A DNA stretch of 64,000 bases, from positions 333,070 to 397,069 of the forward strand of contig OX387602.1 of NCBI GenBank assembly GCA_947568835.1, in the 5' to 3' direction. This document shows, in pieces, positions 1-12,100 of the stretch (position 1 is the first letter of the stretch; every line of letters starts with the position of its first letter). The position numbers and the translations under genes were made by a program. Under the pieces are notes generated by a model that made no database searches, was not told the origin of the DNA, and saw nothing but the letters and a program-made list of their open reading frames with translations. The DNA comes from Protonemura montana. Taxonomy: Eukaryota > Arthropoda > Insecta > Plecoptera > Nemouridae.

Positions 1-3000
1 CTATGCAAGGGTCATGTGATATAGAAATCAAATGATATTAATTGCCAGCGTGTTTAAATTTAAAACAAGATAAACGTGGCAGTTGTTGCAGATAAGAATA
101 TGGTGTGTGTTTGTAGAGCCGCCAGTGCAGATTCCACGCTGAATTGACATACATTGTCAAAGAGCTGGCAGACAAAATAACTCACCTGCGAAAACAACGG
201 ATTAGCGCTTGCTCATCGTCCTGCATCATGTGCAGTTAGATCATGCTAATCAATCACATGCATAATCAATCACATGCATAATCGATCCAACAACTATTTT
301 AAAGTACTTTGCATGTACTTAAAACCAATTGAATGTGCACCGGGCACCTTAAACAGGTCATGTCACAACATGAAGGGATCGAAATGTCAAGAAAGTACTT
401 GCTTCATAGAATTACTTACTTGCCACCCTGCTATGAGTCTGGTGGGTGGTACTTACAGATGTTAAAAGACGCGGCTGAATGCATCCCGTTTTATTTCTTG
501 TCTAGTTGATCTAGTGGTAATGAGTGCGATTCTATGAAATCTAATCGTTTACGGCAATGCGTGAAAGTTCAGTGATAGGATGTCAAAAATTCAGCGAGCC
601 CTGTGCCCATTCCATTAGATTTTTAGTTCAAAATACTCAGAAGATCAAAATACTGACAAACTTGTATGCTGTCTCGGGTCCATGCTGCTGTCACAATCTC
701 CAGACTGCGTTATTAATAACTCCAGACTGCATGGAAGTCATTCGTAGCGGTTTTAATTTAGCACAGTGACTTTTTCGGGGTTTAATGAGGAAAAAATGTG
801 TTTGTCTTTGGGTGCTAGGGTGTCATGATTGCTAAGTCCAGCGATCAACTGTTTCTAGAGCAAACGAATTCAGGGCAATTGCAGGTGAATATCGGATCAC
901 AATGCCCGTGCCCGCGCTGCGCGATTAAAGATGGGAAGGTTTAGACACCGTGACCAGATCTGCGTCACATGCCTACACCGGGCTAATTAACGTGCGTCGA
1001 GACTGATTACTGTGCCAAATATTTTTGAATATTCAACAAGTCCTACTTAGCGAACAACAACGAAAAAGGCACACATTTAATTAAGTAAGAGATTACATGT
1101 TTGTGCACAATGCATAATTCAGGTGAAGACGGATACAATTTTGTGATAAATATATTCTCATGAGTTGTGATGTTTCAATTTATGAAGGCACGGAAGTTAG
1201 AAGCAGTTTTATGTTATGCCATAATATCTCGATAAAATTCCTCTTTGGTGAGGGCGCCATGTCGAGCTGGTATTTGGTTATCGCAGGAGTGCTCTGCGTT
1301 GCATTGTGCAATCAGGACCCACTCGAATGTTACCTGGCTCACGCCACGAAAGAAGGTCGATCGAGCAATAAAATAACGAGCACTGCCAAATCAATAAGAA
1401 CAAATATTTGATGAAATCCTGATCGCACATGAACATTCCATCCTAGTGCTCAGTGGTTTTGTGGTTTGTGCCAAGAGTAGCGGAAGTTGGTTGGTCAGGC
1501 GCATGATACTATGAGAGCGTAATCACACCGTGTGCAGACTAGGCCACGGTGGCCACTAGCTGATCGACCTGGGTCCGACCGGCACGTTGTGAACTGGTTT
1601 CAAAATCGCATTAGCTGTCTCACTAATTCGCGAAAATAATTTGGCAGTGGCATGCCGCAAAAAAAAATGTACCTTTCTGGCAATCTAAGTAGTAGCAAGG
1701 CATGGGAAAATCCTCGCTAGCTGTTTGCTCTGGCAAATGACAAAGCTTTTACACTGATTCGGGTAATCGTCTCGAGAGATGCCTCTTAATGACTGGGTTG
1801 GTGCTGGTCGACCGATCAACGCCCCTGGGGCTGATAGTCCGCGCCGTCGGCGAGGGGTGCACGCCGAGGTTTTTTGTCTGCACCCCGTCTACCCTAACCG
1901 CCCCTCTGAAAGTTGTTTCAAATGTTCGAATCCAGGTAGCGGAGCAGATCACAGATTCTCATTTTGTTCGAAGTGCATGAAAGTAGAAACTTTGATAGGT
2001 ACGAACCGATCTAACATTTTCCCTGAAAGCCACACCCACGCGTAATAAATCAGTGATGAAAATAAGTTGTGAATTCGTAATCTATATAAAAAAAAAAGCT
2101 TAAATAAAATAACTTCTAACAAATGTTTCCAGAGACTAAATCACGATTGTTGAAATGCCGCTTGTTCGTAGCGGTTTGCCGTTTAGACCAGTGAATATCA
2201 GAGGGCGAACTTCCCTCCAGAGGTCGGCTCCCTGTGAGCCTCTCACTCGTACGTCCAGGGAGTCCTTGTCCTGGACCCTGTGCTCTGGATCAGGACTTCA
2301 GGAGACGCATGCTTGCGAATTTATTGTTAGATATGCTTGGGCAGATCGATAGATGCCTGCACATTTTTAAGAGACTGCTCTGGACCCGATTATGTATTTA
2401 TAGGCGAAAAAATCCAAGACAAAGTGGCTAAGAAAAGAACACATGAGTTTTATTAAATATTGTGTATGTTTTGTGTGGCCACCCATACCAAGCAACGGGC
2501 CGATCGAGTCTATTTTCCTTTGAATCTAGTATTGACAAGGGGAATGGACAAACATGTGTGATACATACTGTACTACGTGTAGAGCAAGTAGTTTGCGAGC
2601 TTGGCATCCAAAAAATCTCGTCTGAAATTCCATAGGAAAGTCAGCGTTGTTTTAAAAGGGACCGGCTGTGATCAGTCGAAATACTTCGCTAATTAAATCT
2701 TCTGGGCCCCTGAGAAATTAATGAGAGTTAATATTTCCCGATGACAACACTTGTGATCTCGCGGAAGACAGATAAACTAGGCCGGACAGGGCCGAATAGC
2801 GGCTCAAGAGATGCTTCTGCTGCCGCAGCCGCCGGGGGCAGTTTGCGCAGTCGCTGCGCTGCGCTGCGCAGGCGCAGCTGAAGACGGACTGCCCGGGGCA
2901 AGCCGCGGCTATTATATCTAAGCCTGGTTACAAACAGTAAATCTGAAGCCTTGGGTTGGGTTCAGTTAAATACACGCTAAATGAATGATAGTCTCATTTT

Positions 3001-6000
3001 GTGCACCAAAAAAAGGTTCGTCTTTGCATGATTCGGCGTTGTCAGGTTGCCGATGAATTATTTCGTGAAGCTCACACAAAAATTTGAGCTGTTTTATGCC
3101 AATTAAATGCTACCACAGTATTCATAGCGCCATTTTTCATCGAGACCTACTTTTGGTGCAATCTTTATCGGCATCTAAAAAAAAACATATCGGCAATGTT
3201 ATAGTAATTGGCATCCAATTGAGTTGCTTTAGAACATTGGCGCAACAGCACAAGAATGCGGCGGTGGACAAAGTCCAGTACCGATGGCTGGTCGATGGGT
3301 CTTGAATTCACAATCGTGGGTTTATCGCTTTTAGATGAACTACATATAGTTAGGTGTGTTGGCTGGCGGCGGCTGGGACCAGAGATGTTGTTGATAATAA
3401 CGGGACAATTGGGACGGCGCTCTGTAAAATCAACTTATTATTCATTATCACGCAAAGTCTCACATATCATTAACAGCTATGCTAAGTTACATCATTTCCG
3501 ATCGAGCCGACCGGTCCATAGCCATAGCAAACGGAGGTCCGAGTTTTGGTTAGAGGCGTGGGAGGCGGCAATGAAACGCTGCTCACCGCTTTGGAGGCAT
3601 TTGAACTTGAAGTACGCGATATGTGAAGGAAAAGACCGGGGCCTTGCCATGTTGTCAATGATAGTAATTAGCGTACATTTGGTGTGCCTCGGTCGATGCA
3701 GCTCATTAGCATGCGTGAGCAGCGCAGACGCACCCAGCGTCTGTCCAGCCTGAAGTGCGTAGATTCGCTTGCAAGTTCGCAAAGGTTAAGGAACGTTTCG
3801 TGAAAATTTCTAGGTCACAAATGCTTTAAACTTTATATGGGAGTATTTTAATTTTAATTTAAATTTAAATAAGTTGCATATTATTATTATAACAGTTAAT
3901 GCAGTGGAACGATTTGGCACATCGGGAAGTGGTTCATAATTTGTGTCAGCCTCTGACAGGTCTCGAAACAAAAATCTCCTACTATATAGATTAACGATTG
4001 AAACAAAGCATGCTTCGTTTTAATTGCTCGTCAAGATTTTGCAATTAGGACACTATTAACTTAGATTGAATGTATTGCGCCATGTTAGACCATCACTCAC
4101 CTGTTGTCATGATCTAGTTTCATCTCAATTAGCTGTTGTCCCGCACGAAGTACGGAAGACCGGATCCGATTAGAGAGTGTTGTCTTGAGCGGCACGCGCC
4201 GATTAATATCTAGGTGCTGAAGCCATCGGCGCTGTCGCGGGCCAGGCGTCGGCGCCAACGGCGTCGGTTTGTCCCCAACGCCGGTGTGTCTTTCGGGAGG
4301 AAATTAATCCCCCGGATGCAGAAGGTACATCCAAAGTGCCAACAAATTATATAATTCGGCCAATCTCTCGGTCTTGCCGCGCTGCAAGTGATGAATTAGC
4401 CAGTTTCAGCTTCCTGACAAGTTAGTTTGACTCGAGTCTTAAATAATAGGAAGAAGTCGTGATGCCAATTGATCGCCGCTCGCCGTTCAAAGCCGGCGAG
4501 ATCCGTGGAGTTTACAGGCGCGCTAACCTCTAGGAGATAACCGGGTACCACTTGTTAATCATAATGCTCCGACGCCAACTAACCATCAGCAAACTTTTGA
4601 CATCGTGATCAATCATCCTCCAATAATTTACGAATGATCTCTCATTTGTTTCTGTCCACTGTGAGCCAGACCACTACTGTGAACAACGGGCAGATATTCT
4701 GCACTCGAGGATTGTTTCGAAAAAATGAATGACCACTGTCTACCAGCTGTATGAGTAAATACCTGCTGATAATTGAACTTTGCTGTAATTGAATGTGAGA
4801 CGGGCTAGGCTTGCACATTGAATAAAAGCATCGTTTGCTTAGAGCGATCAAGACGTCCAGTTGGTATGATAACGGATATCGTTGTGTCCTCTTGAGTAGC
4901 ATTCGGAGCTAGGTTCGGGTTTAAGATGCAAGTACCACCCAGGGTGCTGACCCTGTCATGCGATGCGATCAAGAAGGTGCAAGCACGGAGGTGACGGTGG
5001 ATGAGGTTACAATTGTAAGGCGACACGGTGCACTTCGCTAGTGTCGAAGAATGAGTAGGAAAGGGAGTAAGTGGCTATTTTTATACTCGGAATAGAAGTA
5101 CTTGCCGTGTTTGCCATGCAACCGTAACAGCACCATGGGCCTGCGCGATATACGTTCAGCGTTCAAATGGCTAAATAATAGCTCGAATCATTTTTAAATC
5201 GTAGCTTCGAGTCTGACGTTTTGAAAAGTAGCTCGTATGTTAACAGCTCTTAATCATAGAGAACTCGAAGATATAATCGTACTTTTTGACCTAATAGCGA
5301 AGGAATTGGGCTTCATACAACATGTACAATTTATTTGCTTGAAGTGTACGTAGTTATTAGTGTCGGACGTATAATAGCATGCTGTGTACTGTCATGGTTT
5401 GAAAAATTAGGATAATTATCGAAACAATAGATACTCAAAGTGCAGCCCGGTCTCTTGGAAAGGCACTCATTCATTACTTGATTGATATTATTTTTTAGTA
5501 GCACACATAGAAATTTCCCACGGAACTAATTAAGCAAGAATCTGACAGCTATTTCCATCGGCGCTGAGGCAATTAGCAGTTGGGTCGTTCGGTGTTCTTA
5601 CGGGGGGTGGGGGGTTGATTACGGTGCAACATGGCGGCAGCACACTTTCACACCTGGCCGAGAATTCGAAACGAGACACGTTGGTGACGACACCACGGAG
5701 TAAACAAGTAGCAACGTGTATGTGCACTCGATGCTCGCGAAGCCTTGACAGGCATATGAAACTTATACTCTTCGGTAAGTAACGTCGCCAGTTACCGAAG
5801 AAGGTGAGGGTATATCATTTGTACTGGCTCAAATATCTGGTTCTCTCGCTCAGTAACTGTGAACCCTGCATTGTACGGCACCGGGTACCGGCCCGTTAGA
5901 CTATTGCTGTGTCGAAGAAGCAGCATCTCTCCATGGTTGACAGAACGGCACAGAACAGCTCTGGCCAGCGATTCACTATCGCAATCAAATCACGGAGACC

Positions 6001-6032
6001 CTAATCGGAGCTTGTCATTTTGTGCGTTGCAG
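1..6032. other. Non-coding flank upstream of ZP gene 1
   Basis: No coding exon could be recognised here on either strand. The longest open frame (about 165 codons near 3256-3753) has no recognisable motif and is the size expected by chance. The stretch is mostly AT-rich, with a GC-rich inverted repeat near 2822-2910 and a short direct repeat at 250-285. The 5' UTR and promoter of the plus-strand ZP gene may lie here, because a splice-acceptor-like sequence ends at 6032. Confidence 0.6.
2822..2910. repeat. GC-rich imperfect inverted repeat
   Basis: Left arm 2822-2842 and right arm 2888-2910 pair imperfectly (both contain GGGCAGT or its complement, and GCCGC blocks), with four or five mismatches and one gap. 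The loop is itself a run of TGCGCAG/CTGCGCA repeats that can fold into an inner hairpin. The block stands out in AT-rich surroundings. It could be a foldback element remnant, a structured RNA or part of a CpG-rich regulatory site; nothing seen decides between them. Confidence 0.45.
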
Positions 6033-6066
6033 GCAATACACGTTGGACTGTGAGGCTGCTGGCTCG

Positions 6067-6111
6067 ATGGTACTGCGAGCTTTGCTGGTGGCCTGTCTCC
6101 TTCTGCGGGGA
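6067..6111 (+). CDS. dyl: ZP gene 1, coding exon 1 (signal peptide)
   Basis: The exon encodes 15 residues, MVLRALLVACLLLRG, and stops at a good donor (GGGGA|GTAAGT). Spliced in phase 0 to LAAEE from exon 2 it makes a classic signal peptide with a plausible cleavage after LAA, which is the main reason to join two exons 5.86 kb apart. A polypyrimidine/AG acceptor-like sequence ends at 6032, so this exon may begin at 6033 with a short UTR and be preceded by a non-coding 5' exon. The reading frame upstream of the ATG is open for a few codons, but an earlier start would bury the signal peptide. Confidence 0.75.
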
Positions 6112-9100
6112 GTAAGTACCTATATACACATGCAATCGAAACCAAAGTACGGAAAACTTTCCTCACAGGTTTCAAAGCATGCGAAATGTGAATGTTTAGT
6201 AGCTAAGTCAAATTGACATCCTTTTGCATGAACCCATGGTAAAACGAACTTCCTACTCGGGACTTTCTGCCAGTAATGGCGTCGGAACAGTCCTGTCCTG
6301 AGTGCGGTTAGGCTCGAGATCCCGACGGCGTCGGTAGATGCGATTTCAGCCCTTCCTAGGAAACGCTAGGTCAGCCTGTCACCGTGGTTATGGACAGCCG
6401 CTGCAACAGACGGATCATCGGATAGTTCTGTTAGATTCAGTTAGAAGACAAAGATCCAGGTCAGTTAAGACAGCCATATTAAGAAGCTGTTTTCTAGCAT
6501 TTTGTTGCAAAACTATGATTCTGTTCGGTCGATGTGATCTGAGAGACAAAATAAAGTATGAATCAGTTGCTGCTCTTTCCGCTGTACGACCGCAATATTT
6601 GCGTTGTTACATCCTTCCCAGCGTCCGCAAGTCGGCTTCAAGCTGGAACCAGCGCCAGGAGGCGGTAGACACATTTGTGTGGTCACGTCAATGTTTTGTT
6701 AGTTCCCATTTGAACCATTTTGCATTTCGATGTCCAATTTCATGTCTAATTTCTTCACGTAATAGGTACGTTAATTGCAATATCCTTTTTATAGTGTACA
6801 TATTTGCATTTTACATAGTGTATAATATAAAGTCCCGCCCCTGATTGCTGTGACACTATAGTTGAACCTTTAGTTCGGCACCATTAGAGTAAGGAAAGGG
6901 CAACGGAACGGAGCCAAGTCGGCCAGTCAGCCAGTCAATCTTACAGTTAACAGTCGACTGTTTTCCACATTAATTGATTGACGAAGTGATTGTTTTACGG
7001 TGATTAACGACGCACTGTTTTAACAACAGACTGGTATGGTGAATGAAAAGGCGATGATAAGGATGATGATGAACCTTACCTTGACTAGAAGGGACGAGTG
7101 GAAACCCGGTGATGGCACGTAGCCTACACCTGTTGAACTGCACCGAGGCGACCACCGACTTAAAGCCCTTTCCGAGGGACGGTACAACGCGAACAACAGG
7201 ATTCCTCCACAAATCCATGCTGTCGAGAGGTTGATGAGCAAGGCGAGTGAAGTTGTTCTATCCTCACACCCGAACGTAACTGGCCGTGACCCAAGAAGTG
7301 TCACCCATCCAATAACTGACTCAGCGCAGTGTTGCTTAACTTTGGTGACCTCGCGAGGACCGGGGTTTCCAACATGCCACCGTTCTGTTATGGATTTTTA
7401 CTGTCAGATAATCGAAGCCCTAACTAAACCCGGCACAGGTCAAACATTGGCTCCTGTGACCTGTGTCCTCTGGACTTCGAACCCAGGACACACAGGACGG
7501 CGTATCTTTCCTGCCTGGATCGTGACGGCCTCTACTCTGACATCCGGTTCAGGTGCTAACGAAGGAACCCGTCGTGCTGTCGCGCAGGCGCGTGCAGTCG
7601 TGTAAATAACCACTTGTTTATCGAGTGGAGCAAGGAGTCCGGTCGACAAGAAGAAGAGCATCAAGTTACCACGAGCTGACGGCGGTCTGTGAATCAAAGG
7701 GAGCTTTGCCAGCGCATGGAGTGGAGGTGCTAATGCGCAGGACAATGGCGTCAAGAGCAGATCAGGAAGAGCATCGAGGGCCGACCGCGAACGGGGTGGT
7801 GGATGTGGGTCAGCAAGAACTACTCGGCAGTGACCGACGACGTCGACGACGGCGGCGACGCCAGCGACGACGTCACTCAAGCAACACGTCTGCCAAACGG
7901 ATCCGGCGGGCCGCCGAGATCGCGCAGGCGCGTGCACACGTGAAAAACACGCAGCGCAAAATGAGACTTGTCGCTCAAATTGGAATAGATTGAACGGCTA
8001 AAATTTGAAAGAGAAAATAAGTGAAACCACGGTCCATTGTTGGAATTGCATTTTACTTTTTATGTCCTCTCTCTCTATTGAAGCTTCAATTTTCTTCAGC
8101 GAACAAAAGATGAACAAAGATGGACGCAGCATGGGGTAGTGCCATCATCACATCTTTGTAGAGAAATGTATTACCGCAGATCTTTACAAAGCAGAAGAGG
8201 TTTTAAAAATTACATAAATTGGCAAACACGTCAGGTGCCATTGTGCGAATATGACTTCGAATTGAATTAAAATTTCTAGCTCCATGTTTCTGGGGCGGTG
8301 CTGGCATAAGCCCTAGCTTAGTTGTAATTCGGTTCAATTCGGTTCAATTCGGTTCAATTCAATTCAAAACAAAGTTTACCTTTGCCAACATGAATACGCG
8401 CCTTTTCGCAACTTAAGAGAGTGCCAGGTGATTTTGAAAAACGAAATTTTGTTCATTAATCGCTGCACAATTTCTTGCCGCGAGCCCGAGTTGGTGCGTG
8501 AAACAACCACCTAACTTGGTGGTGGAAAGAATACGCAGGTTTCATAGATTGGCAATCAGTGCGTAGCGACGCGTGCGCTTGGGCGCGGCCTCGCCATGCG
8601 GCCATCGTATATAATTCGGCTGAAACAGAGGAAAGATGGTTGTGCCTTTAATTGCTCGGCTCAGCTGGCTTGTCAGGTAGCTGCATTTGAGTGGATCGGT
8701 GCACACGGTGGCGGCGTCGACGACAGTGACGGCGACGGTGGCGGCGTCGACGACAGCGACGGCGACGGTGGCGACGGCGACGACAGCGACGGCGACGGCG
8801 ACGGCGGCGGCGTCGACGACAGTGAATGGGTCATGTGATGCGCCGCGGGGAGTGAGTGAGGAGCGGTCAAAGATCCGTTACCGCCGAGTGATCACTGGTT
8901 CGGGAGCGCGGCATTGGCAGTCACCGCATGCGTGCAACCCACAGCTTAGCATGTGAGGAATGTTAATGATCGCTTGAAGAGAGGAGCGCTGTCCGATGTA
9001 CGGAGCCGCCATCATTCGGTGCGGCCTCAGCGCACTGGGTCACACGTGGTGTCCGGCATCCCCCCTCCCACCCCCCTCTCCACCAAACCAACCGCGCCGG

Positions 9101-12100
9101 GCACCCAGCTTGCGTCACGACCACGTGGCCCGCTCTACTCCTGAGGGAACATGGGTCTACGATCTACTCCAGGTGCACGGCTGGTAGAAGACGCGACACA
9201 CTTCTTTTGCCAACTCGTGCTGGAGTTAATTACCATTATTTTCACGTGCAAAACCTTGGTAATTGGCAGCTAGTGGCTTATTAAACAACCACTGTGAGCT
9301 TTTTTGATTTTCAATTAGATACAGTTATTTTGTTTGAACGTTCCACTTTCTTGGCATTGGTTTTATTGCCTTGATTTGTCGATAAAAAACATTTCCTAGC
9401 GTGTCCCCTTCGGGCCGAGAGGCGGGCTCGCGGTGGAGGTACCGGGCCAGGACCTCCTACATAGACTGGTCAGGAGCCCGATGGGTCCTGGAATAGTAAC
9501 GAGTCCTGGTGATGTCCTGACACTGCAACCAGAAGTCCCGAGATACAATGAAATTGCGACGAAGATTCGTTACCTCTGGCAAACCGTTGCGAGCAGGCTG
9601 TGAAACAAGTGCGTGAGGCCGGACGACATTCTTGGCTGTGTTGCACGTATGTGTGTAATTGGTCATCTAGCGGGAAGCCAAGCGCTGGGCCGAGCCGAGC
9701 CGGGCCGAGCCGGGCCGGGCTGGGCCGGGCCGAGCCGGGCCGGGCCGATGATCACGATGGGGGCACAGAGCCTCGACTGGTCCGTCCAGATGAGAAGAAA
9801 TTAGCCTCAAAATGTGGTCGAGTCGGTCGGTCGGTCGGTCGGTCGGTCGGTCGGTCGGTCGGTCGGTCGGTCGGTCGGTCGGTCGATCGGTCGGTGTGCG
9901 GCATTTAATCGACTGTAATTGGTCCGAATTCGATGACGAAGCTACCTTGCGACCAAGATGGTGATGACCTGCAACACTCATTGAAAAATACATTTTCTAG
10001 CGCCTGAGTTTTTTTTTTTTTAATGAAAACTACGGTCCATTAACAAGTATTGCTTGAGGCAGGGCAATGTCATCTGTGTCGCGAGTCTGAAAAAGTTGTG
10101 ATCGACATACGTATACAGACATTATAACTGACAGGTGCAACAAAACATATGTTTACATATTATAATATTGTTAAATTATTATGCAGAACCGCATGAGGCG
10201 TTCGCTATACTAGCAGGATATCGCACTGTTTTGGTTTAATAATAGCAATTATTATAGAGGCATAAGTTATGCAATTATTAATTAATGTAATCAAATCAAA
10301 TCAAACGACTAAGAGTAATGAATTGGACTCCGTGACGAATGCAGTAGAAAGGGCAACAAACTACGGCCCTGAAAATGTGTTAAAGTGGTTTAATTTGCGG
10401 CCCGGTCCTCGAGGGGTTTGCACCGCGAAGGAATGTACATCACTTTTTCCTGGAGGCGTCGATGGCAGCAAACGACCGCCGAGACGAGTTAAAATCTCAG
10501 GGCGCGACGAAGAAGAAAAGGCCCTCAAATAGATGCAATTTTTTTAAATTTTTTATGAACAATATTTAAGTAGCGAGAAGTAGGTATGCTAGCTGCTTTC
10601 TGGATCCTAGAGATAAACAACCGTCGATACACCGGCCATTTTATTTGCGTTGCGTGCGGAAATGCGTTCATGTGTCACCTGTCTGCTTGCTCCTTTTGGT
10701 GCTTTCTTACGCAGCAAGAAATTGAAGCTAATTTGTAATAATCGCCAGACATAGGATGAAAGCAATTTATACGGAATTACATTTCTCCCAGATGTCTTTG
10801 CTCGATTATTTTGCGCCAGCATGAGATGATCGCAACACTGATACATAAAAGTTGCGCACGAGTGACATTGCCCCGTTTCAAATTAAACGACAATCATGTA
10901 TTAGGGTTTTTTTTTACCAACGCGATTTAAAATAAACCTGTTTTATTCACAAAAATCTAGTTTCGGAACTGGACTAGCCAAGTCGTGTATGCTAGCAGTG
11001 GTCCAAGCACTTGATATAGAAGTAGAGGACCATTACTCTGATCACTAAGCTGCAAAACTATAGCCTACTTCAGATGACCACTTCGTGTGGCGGTAGCGGC
11101 GGCGCAGAACAGTCATCCTTTCCAACAGTCAACAGAACTACAAGACCAGGGATAAATCACTCTGCAGCGATTTCAAGAAATGAAACGTCTAAATATCCAA
11201 CAAACTTGCTGATATCAATGTCGAATGAGAGGTCAAATGGAAAGAACATTTGGGAGACAGCATCGCTTTGCAATGTGCTTGTCCAGCGATACCTGAACAC
11301 GAGTTGGCTCGAGTCGCAAGAACCAATTGGTAGTAAATATGTCGCGCTGAGCGGAGATCGATTGACGAGTGGTGTCCTTTGCGCTGACGGCATCGCGGAT
11401 TGACCGAGTGACCCTGCTCAGCCCAGGCGGCGAGTGGTACCCGTTATACGAGGGTCAGCTGGAGGAGCGCTTATCCTCTTCATGGTCGTCGCCGTGATAC
11501 GTCCTCCTCTTAGTAGCACAATACCGTCAGCCTAGAGCATCATTTTCATTCATTCTTGTTGCCCATTCATTTACTAACATGTTTACAGATGTCTTGATGG
11601 AATCTCACAATCTGAACTTCATTTGTTACGTTCTAAACACTGCTGATCGGTATTTTGTTATTAAGAACACTAATAACCATTTAAAAATTGGTGCCCAATC
11701 GGGGACTCGAACCCCGATCTCCACCTGTCGCGGGTTTACCTCTAACCAATTGACCTAATTGGACATAGCCTTTTTGAGAGGATTTTAGTGCATTTGTTAA
11801 GAATGACGAATCGTCAAGGAGAAGAACCATGACGTTGAAAAAATACTCTGCCTATTGAAAGCGTTTACAATCCCGATTATATTCGTTGCTAAACAGTAAA
11901 ATAAATATGAAAATATCCAACGTTTTCACGGCGTTTGTCTGACTCTTCCCGATTTCTTTTATTCCAGCTGGCAGCGGAGGAGGTGGAAGTGGTAGAATCC
12001 GTCCCTGGCATCGTCCAAGGAATCGGACATGACCAACTGGACCTGGACCCGGCGCAGCACAGGGGCGACGACTTGGACCTGATCACATCGGATCAGCTGG

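Larger units (their letters stand above)
6112..11967 (+). other. ZP gene 1, intron 1 (5.86 kb)
   Basis: The intron begins GTAAGT and ends in a pyrimidine-rich acceptor (TTTTATTCCAG). It holds several simple repeats (8321-8365, 8707-8825, 9676-9746, 9822-9895), a repeated GC-rich 16-mer at 7581 and 7921, and a tRNA-like pseudogene on the opposite strand at 11692-11764. Open frames inside it, such as an arginine-rich one at 7625-7993, run over GACGAC-type repeats and show no known domain. No additional coding exon is needed to explain the protein. Confidence 0.7.

Noticed and set aside
1749-2045. tRNA-like B box (TGTTCGAATCC) near 1924
   Set aside because: No A box at the right distance and no acceptor stem.
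6338-6844. 168-codon plus-strand frame in intron 1
   Set aside because: No motif and composition like the surrounding intron; the phase-0 join from 6111 to 11968 explains the protein without it.
7440-7993. Arginine-rich and alanine-rich frames on both strands
   Set aside because: They run over GACGAC/GGCGAC simple repeats inside the intron and show no domain.
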